DNA from: Nectonema munidae
Lineage: Eukaryota > Nematomorpha > Nectonematoida > Nectonematidae
Direction: 5' to 3'
Length of the DNA: 64,000 nt
NCBI GenBank assembly: GCA_030549495.1
Contig: JAUIRK010001017.1
Coordinates: 62,001-126,000 of the forward strand
Below, one piece after another: positions 11,124 through 22,359 of the stretch. Below the pieces are notes generated by a model that ran no database searches, was not told where the DNA came from, and was given only the letters and a program-made list of their open reading frames with translations. Numbering within the stretch: position 1 is the stretch's first letter; each line of letters begins with the position of its first letter. Made by a program: the position numbers and the translations under genes.

Positions 11124-11505
11124 TTAACTCGTATAAAGATCAGTGAGACACCGGTGTCCAAAGAAATGAAAATTGTTGGCTAATAAATAAAATTTCATTG
11201 AAAAAATGAGATGATTAGTTTTGAAAATTCTGGCACTCAAGGATTTTGCCTCTTTTTGCTGTTAAATCGTAACAGCTTTCTTTCCTTTTTTGAATTCTAG
11301 AACACGTATACTATAGCATATGCTTTCGTTAAAATTGTTCTTCCCATATTTACTAGTTCTAATTTTCTACAGGAGTTTTTACTGAATTTTGAACACTAAT
11401 CGTCGAACTTTCTTTTTGAATATAATTTTAAATATTTATAGCGAGCAATTTTTATTTCTTGCAATACCCGTGTCACACTGATCCTCAAAGTGTAGTAATT
11501 TTTAT
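11124..11505. mobile_element. possible TTAA-flanked element
   Basis: The left end is TTAACTCGTATAAAGATCAG followed by a perfect palindrome GACACCGGTGTC (11147-11158). Near 11470-11500, CCCGTGTCACACTGATCCTC is a partial inverted match to the left end. The right TTAA is not preserved. The interior word AAAGAAATGAAAATTGTT recurs in variant form near 42730 and 51362. Confidence 0.35.
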
Positions 11506-12449
11506 TAGGTTGACCAATAGAGTAACGATGCTTGTATAGGTCGAGTTTGATATTTTATAGCTATACTATATAAATTTGGAAAAATATTCAAATACACAAA
11601 TATACATATTTCCTTTATATTTCTTAACTTATAGTAACTTATTGACGAAGTTAGTCAATCCATTCTTGTGTCTCTTAATCTTGATTGAAAATTTTGTGGT
11701 GAAAAGTCGAACAGCTGGAAAAGCTTTGAAAATATTTTCAAAATTTTTGAATAATTTCTTAATTCAGTCCAAATTTTACTTGTAATTTGAATTAGTTTAT
11801 TTTTTAATCAAAGGATCTCTGACATTATAGTTTCTAGTTTTTCATTGAGGTTAAGGTAATCAATTTATTTTTAAAGCATTTTTCGATCAATCAAATGGTT
11901 TGTGAAATCAATTGACTCTTTGTTGCATTGGATTACACTTTTGGAATAAAGAAAAATATTGTAGATGTGATTTGCGTAACGTGAAATGACAAGAAACAAC
12001 AAACAGGCGCTTTTGTTAGACAGGAACAAGATTACTAGATCCTAGTTTGTATACTGAATAACTCTTCAACTTACTTCTTTCAAACCCTGTTTAAGCAGAT
12101 GACCGAAAGCTTTAAATGTGTCAATTGGGTCGCAGTCTTTTTCTTTAAACTTTTCGATGACCGAAAGCTTTAATATGTCAATCGTATTGTTTTTATAGGC
12201 ACACCACCTACTTTCCAATTCCATCTAGTCTAATGACCTCAATGATATGATTGACTTTCAATTAGAAAAATTCCAGAATATATTGTTTGCTGCATCATAA
12301 TGCTATTGCTTTCTTCTAACCCCAAATTCAATAGTTTTTGTTTCTATTCTGTTGACATGAAGAATTCACATTTCAAACACATATTATAATGAAAAAAATC
12401 AAAAAATGAATCTTGGAGAGTTGTAATCAAGTTAAGAGTTAAAATTCTA
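11506..12449. other. no gene recognised
   Basis: Nothing domain-like was found. The word GATGACCGAAAGCTTTAA occurs twice (about 12099 and 12157), a short direct duplication. Confidence 0.35.
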
Positions 12450-12699
12450 TGTTACGTTCGCATCCATCCTTACAGATATCTTGGTTCAGTCCGAATTCCA
12501 TCTCACTAAAATCTAAGAACCGCCTCTTGTACTGCATAACTATACCTTGATATAAATTAGTTTACAAGAATAAAATACATATATGAATAGATTTTGGTGA
12601 TAGATTCAACCCTAACACAAACACTCTCAAATTGGGAAACAACCTTATTATTAAACTTTTAGCTTGAATACTCAAAAAGTTAAAACCTTTTAATTTTCA
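12450..12699 (-). repeat. SINE-E, diverged second copy
   Basis: The words GTTCGCATCCATCCT, ACAGATATCTTGG, CTATACCTTGATATA and CAAATTGGGAAACAA follow the same order and spacing as in the insert at 4470-4837. It is older and shorter. No flanking duplication was identified. Confidence 0.65.
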
Positions 12700-13870
12700 T
12701 ATGATTAATCTCGGTGACATCTTCTCGGATACAAAGCTTATGCAGAAAGAGTAAAAGAACCGATATCAATACACTCGTATATACTTCATTTGGTTTTTAC
12801 GCACCCCGCAAACTTTGGGCTCGTACAAAAGTTCTTTCATGCTCGATGCAAACTGTTTAATTATTTCAAGTTTTTTCCTGAAAATCGAACACATGATAGC
12901 ATAAAAGAATTCTTTAACGTAAAATTGATATTTCCAAGTGTATAGCATTAAATATTAATGAAATTGGCTTTTTAAATAAATTTCATCCACAAGTTCACTA
13001 TTTTAAAAAAGTACTTGTAAAGTAAAACTCAAATATTAGCTTCCTCTGTGATGAAGATTAATATGCTTTTAATATGTTAAAAAATTTTACACCTAAACAA
13101 ATAAAAGAAAGCTGTAAATTCACTCTTTATCAAAGAAATGAAGAACAAGATATGTATTTATATTTAAATAGTTATAGTGTCTTTTTCTGTCATCGAATAG
13201 AGGAGTGAGCAATCACTTTGATCTGATTATAACATTTTTAAAAAAATATTATTTCATTTTAACCAGTTAAATTTCGAAAAAGATCGAACTAATTATTATG
13301 AAGATTTATTGAATAAATTTATAAAACTGCAAAAAATCTCGTATCTCATTGGCTAAAATTAAATCATTTTGAATCATACCCATATATTATATTTAATATA
13401 TGCGAAAAACTTGAGATACCGCGTATAGCTAGTAGGTAATCGTGGCAAAGAAATTTGGTGAGATGATGTGTATTTAATCTACGATTTTTCATCTTCAAAA
13501 TTAATTAATTTTTCAATATTGGAAACAGTTAAAATTTTGATTATAATAATGTTATAAATGTGAAAAATTTCAAGTCCATCAAAGAAAAACTTAAAATTTA
13601 TTGAAATGTAGAAAATATACTTTATGAATATATGTGTCTATATTACATACATAAGTAGGTTTATTGAGGAAAAAATAGTGTAAGAATGACACCAGTGCTT
13701 AGAAGAGACAATGATATAGAAAATACAAAAGTGTTGTAAAACTTGGAAAAAAGTCAATTGAGGAAATCAATAGAAGTTCAGCTCCATCGAGATGAAAGTC
13801 CTCAAACCATAAAAAAAACAAGGAAATAAGTAAGATTAGTGTTTAAAAAAAGGTGGTATAATTGAGAGAA
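12700..13870. other. no gene recognised
   Basis: AT-rich, with no supported feature. The last few hundred bases may contain decayed 3' sequence of the adjacent minus-strand LINE. Confidence 0.3.
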
Positions 13871-13879
13871 AGAGTCAAC

Positions 13880-14901
13880 AACAAGACACTTTCAAAATAT
13901 ACATATATATAACAAATTGAAATAAAGTGGATATTTTAAAATACCATAAGCATATCAGATATTTATGCAAGTTAAAAATATTCATGCAATTGAAAAGATT
14001 AGATGTACAATTATAATTGATATATAATAAAAAATTCGCAAGAAAAGCCAGGTATTTCGTATTTAAAAAATTCATCAGGGTGCCAAATTTCTGTTAAAAT
14101 AATGAAGTGGAGAGAAGATATAGCTGATGACAGATGGATAAGTAAATGATCAAAATTAGCATTAAAGCTGCCAATATTGATATAGTATATGGTGAGAGAA
14201 GTTTCATGAAAAAAGTTGGCTTGAAAGAGTCCTCAGGAAAAATGTAATCAGTGGGTGTTATAGAAAAAGTAATAGTATTAGAATAATTGCGAAACATATC
14301 AGAAATGTCATTAACCGATGTAATAAAATCTTTGGTATGCATTATTAATAAGATAATTACAGCTTATTTGCATATATGCTTAAAGAGATGATAGTTTTAA
14401 AGAATCTTCATCACTGTTTTTCAATTTAACTCTAATTTTATTGAGAGAATGACAAAATGATGAGTTCTCTGCATGATTGAACTCAAGTTTGCTTTTCGAG
14501 CATAAAATGCAAAAATGCTTACCTTGCTTATTGTTACATTCCATAGAATTGTGATTTAAGCCACAAAAACGACACAACTGAGAATCCTTGCATTCAGCTG
14601 ATGTGTAACCAATCATGCTTTAAGCACTTATAACAAGTTTTAATATATGAGTGAAACAACTCAGTTCTGAAAGCCATTGGATCAATAAAAATATGCTGTT
14701 TTTATTATAAATTGTTCCGACAAATGAAGAGGATACTTTGAATACTAAGTTACATAATCCAGACACTTTATTTTTGAGTTTAAAATTTTTTAAGAGAGAT
14801 TCCTTGGCAATACCATTTTGCTCACAAATAGTGTCAGTGTAATATTTCAAATCATAAGATTCATCAACTCCATAAATTATGAGAGCTGGTATGCGAGGCA
14901 T
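13880..14901 (-). pseudogene. LINE ORF1 (zinc-knuckle) and start of ORF2 endonuclease, broken
   Basis: On the minus strand from 14901, MPRIPALIIYGVDESYD begins a LINE ORF1-type protein of the CCHC class (FKLKNKVSGLCNLVFKVSSS). Downstream are cysteine and histidine clusters C-x2-C-x4-H-x4-C (LCRFCGLNHNSMEC) and FCILC. At about 14230-13990 another frame gives NIGSFNANFDHLLIHL and LTEIWHPDEFFKYEIPGF, the opening of an apurinic-type endonuclease domain as in Jockey/CR1-like ORF2. The element stops there, without a reverse transcriptase, and carries several frame changes. ORF1 would coat the RNA; ORF2 would nick the target and copy it. Confidence 0.75.
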
Positions 14902-15420
14902 AAGTTAACTATATTCCAGTTCGTTCATATCAAGATACTTGATGAAACGATTGAAAGAAATCATTAGAGACATCAAGCAAGGTGATACACTTCGACGAAT
15001 GTAGATATATTTTGTTATCTTGGCGAAAGAACTGATATAAAACTAAAAAAGCGTCTTATATTCAACTTCGTATCATGAATTTATATAAATTATAATATCA
15101 AGTGTTTGAAAGAGATCATATTAAAAGAAAGAAGGCATCTTAAATTTAACTTGATGTAACAAGAAATAAGTTAAAATATCATGTATTTGAAAAGTAGAAA
15201 TAATGATATTTACTTGGAGGAGATGATATGTAGGCATCTTTTGATTTATAACGAACTTTGAAATTGGTGCATATAGTAATGCTGATACAACATGATGTAA
15301 TAGAAGTTTATACAAATGATAAATAAAAATGGTAAAAACTTGAATTAGGAATTTTCTACTTTTAGTAAATATAAAAGGAGGGTGAGTTTTTACCATTTTT
15401 ATTTATCATTTTCATAAGCT
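14902..15420 (-). repeat. probable LINE 5' UTR with repeated units and a long hairpin
   Basis: Immediately upstream of ORF1, related blocks recur: GGCATCTTAAATTTAACTTG, GGCATCTTTTGATTTATAAC and a GCGTCTTATATTCAACTTCG variant, at spacings near 80-105 bases. Tandem units upstream of ORF1 are known promoter arrangements in some LINEs. The outer end holds a perfect 27-base inverted repeat described separately. Assignment to the LINE is by position. Confidence 0.4.
15314..15411. repeat. perfect 27-bp inverted repeat with 44-base loop
   Basis: Bases 15314-15340 and 15385-15411 are exact reverse complements (arms begin AAATGATAAATAAAAATGG). The loop is 44 bases. The arms are AT-rich but not simple repeats. 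It marks the outer boundary of the minus-strand LINE remnant. Confidence 0.8.
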
Positions 15421-15529
15421 TCGAGGCATGTTTGTTTTATCAAATATTAATCTTATTATTTCATTTTAGCTTCAAAATTGCTCCCTAAAATTAATTGTCC
15501 TGATTGGGCACATTAGAACCTAACTTGGG

Positions 15530-15935
15530 CTTAGTAGCCATCAGTACACACTTTGCTTTGTTTTCCTTGTTTATGGCGCAGCGAGTAAGAACGCGAGAGG
15601 AGCATCTATACTCCGCCCTGATTCACACTTCGTCAACAAAATCTGGCATGCCTGTCTAATTAATTAAAACAAAGACACCCCTTTTAATAAGGTTGGCATT
15701 GAACAGCTCCGATGTGTGTTATTCACTGAGCGCAATCCTAATCTTCACCATCTTCAACTTCATTACAGCGAACAAAATGGCTGCTGAGAGAGAGGAGAAG
15801 TTAAATGAAAGAATGCGCTGTTTTGTGCGCGTATAAGAAACAGTGCAACTCATAATTGAATTAATCGCATTCCAAAAGTGTTAATGGCGGCAAAACTGTC
15901 ATCAACATAATTTTAACAGGATTCCACAATTCGTC
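15530..15935. other. unique GC-balanced block, possible regulatory region
   Basis: The sequence is of mixed composition and high complexity (GGCGCAGCGAGTAAGAACG, CTCCGCCCTGATTCACAC), includes TCTAATTAATTAAAAC, a homeodomain-type TAATTA site, and a GA-rich patch near 15787-15801. It has no recognisable coding frame and no repeat partner in the window. It stands out strongly from the flanking A/T-rich sequence. Confidence 0.3.
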
Positions 15936-17700
15936 TATTGTGCTTCAAGAAATGCTCATATGTAGAACACACACACCCAGGCACACAGACACGTCTCATT
16001 GATGGAATAAATTATTTCCACTCAGAGAACAAGATAGAGGGAATTGAAGAATAGAAGATGGGTCACAAAAATTGATGAATGGGAGGAAAATTCATTTCTC
16101 TACCGAAGTTATGTTAAAGTTTTTTATTTTTATTTTATCATTTTTATTCTTCATTATGTCGGTGCTGGAAAAACGCGTGTTTTATTCCGCTAAAAAATTT
16201 TCAGAACTAAATATTATATAAATTTCCAAACTAATATTTGAAGACGGTGTGTACTTTGTGTATTTTTATATTTATTTTAATAATAATGACAAAAAATAGA
16301 AAATATACATAATGGCCATAACAAAAACGTAAAATACAAATTTTTTGTTATCAATTAGAAAAATGAAATACAAAAACTGATAAAAAGGTTATTTTTTAGT
16401 TTAAGCTATACAAATTTTTTAAAGGAAATTTTAAAAAAAATAAAAAATAAAAAACATGAGTTTTTTGTTGGATGTTTTAGGGTTAGTTTTATCCAAAAAA
16501 ATGAATGTGTTTTATTAGGCGAAGTAAAATTGAAACGCTGCATCAAGCAAAATGCTCATAATGCCACTAATACCATATATGATCTTTTAAACAAAAGTTC
16601 TTAACATGTTGTTTTTATTAAAAAAGTAAAAAAAAGAGACATACTTTGAAACGAGATTTGTATTTTAAATTTCGCAATACCTAGCGAACGCAACAATAAT
16701 ATTAATTATCTGGAGGGATAATTGAAAAAAAACGCAAAATTTCTTATATTCATATTGTTTAATTTTATGAAAAATAAAATTTGAACTTTGCATAACAACA
16801 ACCAGTGACTTTTTTCAAGGTTAAGAGGACGTCTTCGAACGACAGCCTTACAAAATCCTGAATTTAGTAAATAAGTTAGATACAAAAGTTTTTGTGTTTT
16901 AGTTAATGGTTATTCGAACTTTTTCTTCTAGAATTCTATTCGATTAGAAAAACTATAAATGTAGGTTAAGCATATTACATATATTAACCCACTTTTAATA
17001 ATTTAATTGAAATCAAATTTAGTAATATACTTATATATATGAACAAAAAATTTAGTCATGAAAAATAACATTTATAACATTTTTTTAACCAATTTTCTTT
17101 GTTTAAATTTATTTAACTTATCTTTGATAGCTAGAATCAAAAACAAAATAATATGTCAAATTATATTCTCGATGAAAATTTTTGAATACTTTATATACAT
17201 TCAAAAATATATCATGTGATTAAGCAGCATTAAAATTTTAAAAATAACATTTTACCAAAGGAAGTTTTTCTTTTAAAATAAGTTTAAAGGATGCGAAAAT
17301 GGCAAGATTTCACAAATTTTTGGAATGAGGGAAAAAAGTTTTTTTGCGTAACTTGAAAAAAATTACGAAAATTATTTTTTTAAATGCCTTTTTAAGGAAA
17401 AAATATTCTTCAGTTATAATATTGAATTTGTTATTTTTGTTAAATTTGATATTTTAGTACTTTCAATTCTAAAAAAGGACTAATGATAAATTATAAAAAA
17501 AATAATTTTGAAATTATTTATTTTAAAAGACAAAGTCATAATAGAAAGTTAAAACAGAAATGAATTTTACACATTAAATTTTAACATATTCTTAAACAGT
17601 GTTAAATTTAACATATTCTTAGAAAAATATATATGATAATAATTGGAAAAAAGCGTAGATACAAGAAAAAATCTTAAATTTTTAAATATTTTTTGTAGAT
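15936..17700. other. no gene recognised
   Basis: Long AT-rich stretch, many poly-A and poly-T runs. No supported feature. Confidence 0.4.
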
Positions 17701-17907
17701 TCAAGTTTCAAACTTTTTTGTATCGGGTGTTTTGGTTTCGGGCGCTTTGGTTTGCGGGCGTTTTGACACGAATTCAAACACATATATAAGAAACTTATTC
17801 AAAATTTTAAAAACAAACAATACAAATTATCTCAAATGTGTGGCAATTTTTTGACATAGAATTAATTGTTCGTAAATTTTTGCAGCACTCCTTAACAATT
17901 CTAAATA

Positions 17908-17975
17908 TAGGCCATTTGGCTTAGCTGGCACCCACTTTGAGAAGCATTGATCTCTAAATCAGTGCCCCAAATTTT
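17908..17975 (+). repeat. tRNA-like A-box sequence, possible SINE head
   Basis: TGGCTTAGCTGG (17917-17928) fits the RNA polymerase III A-box consensus exactly and starts a short tRNA-like stretch. I could not find a convincing B box or cloverleaf, so this is not called a tRNA gene. Confidence 0.3.
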
Positions 17976-18165
17976 TTTCTCCAAGTCCTACTTTTTCTTA
18001 TTAAACTTCACGTCCTATCTTTCATTGAATAATAATGTGCCGTAATCAATTTCATACCAAGATGTAGTCCCATTTGTGATTGTAGTACGAAAAATAGTGA
18101 AAAAAGATTTATCTTATATTTATTCGCGAGATGATTCCCACAAGTTCGTTCCTTAACTTTGCGTT

Positions 18166-18292
18166 TCAACACGTTTACGACCAAAATAATCAGACGATAT
18201 CTAATGTAAAGCAGAAGATTTGTATTAAAGAGCATTGATAAACGCAGACAATTTTATTTTTGTAAAGGCGACATTGGGCGTTAACGTGTTAA
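18166..18292. mobile_element. TTAA-flanked piggyBac-like miniature element
   Basis: The left end TCAACACGTTTACGACC and right end GGGCGTTAACGTGTTAA form an inverted repeat, with TTAA at the right and TCAA at the left. The core AATCAGACGATATCTAATG and GTAAAGCAGAAGATTTG is shared, in opposite orientation, with the element at 40088-40224 and in part with 46744-46855 and 59885-60021. Confidence 0.75.
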
Positions 18293-18649
18293 AAAGAAGA
18301 CAATGCATAAAGTCAATCCATCACTTCTAAATTGCAATCGATTTTTGCTTAGTTTTTATTGTAAAAACCGTTAAAAATTCTGTTTCGCAAAGATGCCTCC
18401 GGATCATATTTATCAGATAACATTTCTAAAGTTACGCAAACTTTATCTTAGGAAATTTAATTAATAAGGAAATATTAAAAATGCCTTTTTAATGGGGTGC
18501 TGAGTTGGAAGAGTTGGAGAAATAGAGCTGTTATATGAACAACAAGTTGTTCAACGGATAGTGGTATCTGCCTATTTTATCATTGTGCCGGGTTAAAACG
18601 CCCAAAACCAAAACACCCGATACCAAAACGCCCGGAAATAATAATTCGT

Positions 18650-19410
18650 GCATTACAATTTTTTGAAGTTTATTCTATTTGGACAGTGTATAGTGTTTTT
18701 ATAATGTTTTTTTCTTTCAACTTCTTAAGTACTTTATACAAAATTAATATATAGTGAAATAAAAAATAACTTAATATGTGTTTTTTATTTTTAATACTGT
18801 GAAAAAATATTTGTCTATTAATTTAGTGTATTTTTTCAGCCTACCTACGATCCCTTAGGTTTATCTTACGCTCCTAACCCTAACTACAACTCTAAACCTA
18901 ACCCCAACCCTAACCACAGTTGGGAAAACTCAGGTAATAAATTTTGAATAAACGGGTATCGGATTAAGTGATTTTTAGAGTTAAGAATGTTATAAAATAT
19001 ATCACGATCCTCGACGTGATACTTTCGACAGTCTGACCGGATTTAATGCAAGCTCTGTCTCGTATAATGCTTCAATCGCTGTCTTTTTCATTAGATATCA
19101 CATTGATGGACCTTGAGACAGACCCAAAAAATAATCCTTCATTAGAAAAATTACAAAGATAGACCGAAGGGCAAAGTATCCCATCCTTCCATCGTTATCT
19201 ACCTGAATGAACAAAAGTTGTCACAAACTGGGAGAGTAGCATTGCGAAACGAACATTCATTTCCTCAATATAGTCAGTCAGAAGAAAAATGAAAGCGTAA
19301 CAAGCTTGTTTAAATTCTTTTTTTGCGATGTAATTTTTTAATCTTGCGCGCGAATTGTTCTAGGAAGTAACGAACTAAATAATTTACTAAATAAGTAGTT
19401 TACTAAGGAA
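18650..19410. other. no gene; short CCTAACCC-like tract
   Basis: Near 18890-18920 a run of CCTAACCCTAAC-like words occurs with many variants. It is too short and irregular for a telomeric array. Nothing else is recognisable. Confidence 0.35.
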
Positions 19411-19413
19411 GAC

Positions 19414-19545
19414 GGTTTTGGCGTGGCCTCTAGGTCTCTAGTCTCTAGATGCAGCTAGTCTGGGTTCGAATCCCGATTGTGATCATCCTTACCAGCTGTC
19501 AAGCTATGAAAGATTATCTTCACTTGGATGCGATACCAACCACTA
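19414..19545 (+). repeat. tRNA-derived SINE-like sequence (SINE-C)
   Basis: GGCGTGGCCTCTAGG with a B box GGTTCGAATCC (19463-19473) lies at tRNA-like spacing, followed by non-tRNA sequence. The folded arms are irregular (repeated TCTCTAG), so a SINE or tRNA pseudogene fits better than a working tRNA gene. Only one copy is in the window. Confidence 0.5.
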
Positions 19546-20639
19546 AAAATGATTTAAATACGATTTTTAATGTAATTTTGTAAAATAATGAGATTTCATT
19601 TGGGTACTTTCAAATGGGGATATTACTTTCGATATTTTCAGAGTAAAGGCGAGTCATTAACATGCACAGCGTGGAATAGTTTGTTTTTCTTTTTGATACC
19701 TGAAGTAAAATTGGACTAAATGTTTAATAATAATTTTTGTCTATAATTTAAATTTTAAATAAATTTATTCAGAAAAGAATCAATAAGCTTGGATTGAGGG
19801 AAAGGAAAAGCGATATTAATGCATTAAAAATGAACTGTTTTTGCTTGATAAAAATTCACTATAGATGTGATTCATTCATCTTAGATTCTAGAGATTATCG
19901 TCTCTTTGATCGAGAATTTGCTTGTTTTGGGTTCTCGAGTCCCAGATTATTCTTTCTTAAGATGTCAAAAGAAAATCAATTGTTAGTGCTCAAATAGTCC
20001 ACACCACATGTCAATTAGAGGCACAATCATTTTCAATGTATTGTTCAGAGCAACACGGTTTTATCGAAGTACACAAAGTTAGGACACTTATTCAAATTGA
20101 TCTTAATGATTTTAATCAAATTTTAAATTCTTTTGGGTACAAACAAATCTATTTTTGGGAGAGAAACCAAATCAACAAATTAATTTTTAACAATATTATA
20201 TAATCTAACGAAATGATAAAAGTACTTACAAGTTAACTTTATATTCACTCTGATAAATCAATAATATCATCAAAAATATTTTTGACTAAAATTATTCTAG
20301 ACTGCAAAATTTGAGATTACTGCATTTGCAAAACTTGTTTAAATGCGGGAGGGGGATACTTTTATATGCTCGTAATGTAAAAAAAATTTTTATTTTCACA
20401 TTGTTTTCTAAGTTTAATATTTTATAGTCTACGGACGAGGAAGCGTGAAGATCCAAAGGTTAAGCGTTTAATTATATATGAGAGAGCAATCTATTTTTTA
20501 GAAGTTATTTATGAACTTTGTGGATGTCTTTATTGAACATTTTATTTTAAATTATTCACAGAACTCCAATATTCGTTGAACCCCCAAGCGCGGAATCCAC
20601 TTTGGTAACTTCTTGCCTATATCAATATTTGACAACGTG

Positions 20640-21210
20640 ATACATATGGAGCTAGGCAGAAATTCCTAGAATCTTAATCAGAATCATAAAGATTTAAAAA
20701 AAACAGAATCAAAATTAGAGACAGAGAAGCACACAAATCAGATTCTCTCAATAATCGTAGCGCTGGAATTAGTCAAAAGCTAAGAACTTAGCTCCATATA
20801 GTACCTTTCTCTATCCAAGACACACAATTAGATGACAATCCGCTTACCGAGTAGAAACAATGAGTAGAGAAGGATTTTTCCATCCCTAGAGCCAAGAAAT
20901 CTAGTACATCTGAGATTGGCAGCTATGACCGACCAAGTATATGCATATTTCAGCTGATTACGCATTATAACATACGTAATCAAGAAATTCCATCTTTCCT
21001 CAAGAGATAAACTCGCCTGTAAATATCTACAAATGTTTTTTACTAATCAAGTTCAGAATTAGAATCGGATTTTGAAAATCAGAAGCAGAATAAAAATCAG
21101 GATTATAGAAATGAAAAAATTTGAATCAGAAGGAAAGTTATAATTAAAAAATTCAGAGAATTAGAATTACAATCATAATCATTATATAGAATCGACACCG
21201 GCCCTGAGTC
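20640..21210. repeat. AGAATC-rich degenerate repeat ending in a hAT-like terminus
   Basis: The interval has many variants of AGAATCAGAATC/AATCAGAA and ends AGAATCGACACCGGCCCTG, which reversed (CAGGGCCGGTGTCGATTC) looks like a transposon terminus. The other end was not found. The class is uncertain. Confidence 0.35.
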
Positions 21211-21837
21211 CATATCACTATAACGTCACAGAAAAATAATAGATAAATGAAAATTTTCTATACTTTTCCCTCAACTTTCAATTCTATATCAATTAAGCAG
21301 TTTTTTTTATATTAAAGGAGTGTATGACGTAAAGTTGGTTATAAAATGTTAAAAATACAAATCACAGAAGATATTTTCAAGGTAATGCATAAAAGAGTAA
21401 GCATCGATGGGAGTGCACAGCAATCAGATCAGAGCTTAAAAATGGCGTAATTGACTACATAGAATTTTGTAAAAAGGAAGCCCGCTAGTATAGGAAGTAT
21501 AGAAAACTGCGCTTTTTATATCTTAACTTAGCGAATTAGTATATTAGTATAGAATGAATTAAAACAGACATATCGATGTTATCCATATATTAACCCTATT
21601 AGTGCTGGGGGGGGGGGGTGACTTTTCCTAAAATCGCTAGCTGCATCTTTTGAAACCATTTTCATGGTAGTTTAATGACCCTTTCATGTACAAAACTGTC
21701 AATCAATATCAAAAATTAAATTTTTTTAGGAAAATTTAGACATTATCTGTACTTAACCTTATAACTTAGTATCTATATTATATAATATATATTATATAAT
21801 TATATATTATTTTTTTCAATAATCATGGCTACTTTTT

Positions 21838-22345
21838 AGTAAGTAAGTTTAAGTAAGTAAGTTTATTTAAATAAAATGAAAATATTAATAAGAATGAACA
21901 GAGATATAAGGTAATTTTATACTGAATTTTGATGAAAATATATGTATTCAAAAGAAATGAAGTGTGAAATCTAAAGGTTTATGCAAACCGCTGCAAGATT
22001 TCCAACATATTTTATATAGCATCAGAAAGAGTAAGAAGAGAAGTGTTACTACTACTAGAGAAATATGTATTCAATTCAGCAAAATTAAACAAAAAATCAT
22101 TTTGAAAATATGAATGATTGTTTGATTCATAATTCATAATAGTATGTATTAAACTTGACCCTTTCAACTTCTTTTTACACTGATGGACAAGCGAAATCAA
22201 ATGCTGAATGATCAGTTTTTTCACGACAAAAAAACTTACAAGTTGCGCACGTTAATTGATTAGAAGCCATATCACAAGAACTACCATTGTGATTTTTAGA
22301 ACAGTACCTACAAATAGGTTTTCTAGTAATTATATATTTCCTAAT
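21838..22345 (-). mobile_element. LINE fragment: ORF1 zinc-knuckle piece and 3' tail
   Basis: On the minus strand, CRYCSKNHNGSSC and LTCATCKFFC-type text (about 22300-22200) is a CCHC-like knuckle as in the LINE ORF1 at 13880. The left edge, AGTAAGTAAGTTTATTT, reversed is AAATAAACTTACTTACT, a polyadenylation-like signal followed by a short tandem tail, as at LINE 3' ends. The word GGTTTATGCAAACCGCTGCA (21977-21996) recurs as GGTTTATGAAAACCGCTTCA at 25397, inside another LINE end. Most of ORF2 is missing. Confidence 0.6.
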
Positions 22346-22359
22346 TAACCTTTAGGAAA

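Larger units (their letters stand above)
17715..18645. mobile_element. possible element with inverted GGGCGTTTTGG-type ends
   Basis: Near 17723-17766 the words ATCGGGTGTTTTGGT, TTCGGGCGCTTTGGT and GCGGGCGTTTTGACACG stand in a row. Near 18594-18645 their reverse complements occur (AAACGCCCAAAACC, AAACACCCGATACC, AAACGCCCGG and AATTCGTG). This looks like a pair of repeated, inverted termini of a roughly 0.9-kb element. No transposase is present, and a TTAA miniature element (18166-18292) lies inside. The family is unknown to me. Confidence 0.5.

Noticed and set aside
18868-18920. CCTAACCC-rich tract as interstitial telomere
   Set aside because: Only a few irregular units with many variants; no array and no subtelomeric context.
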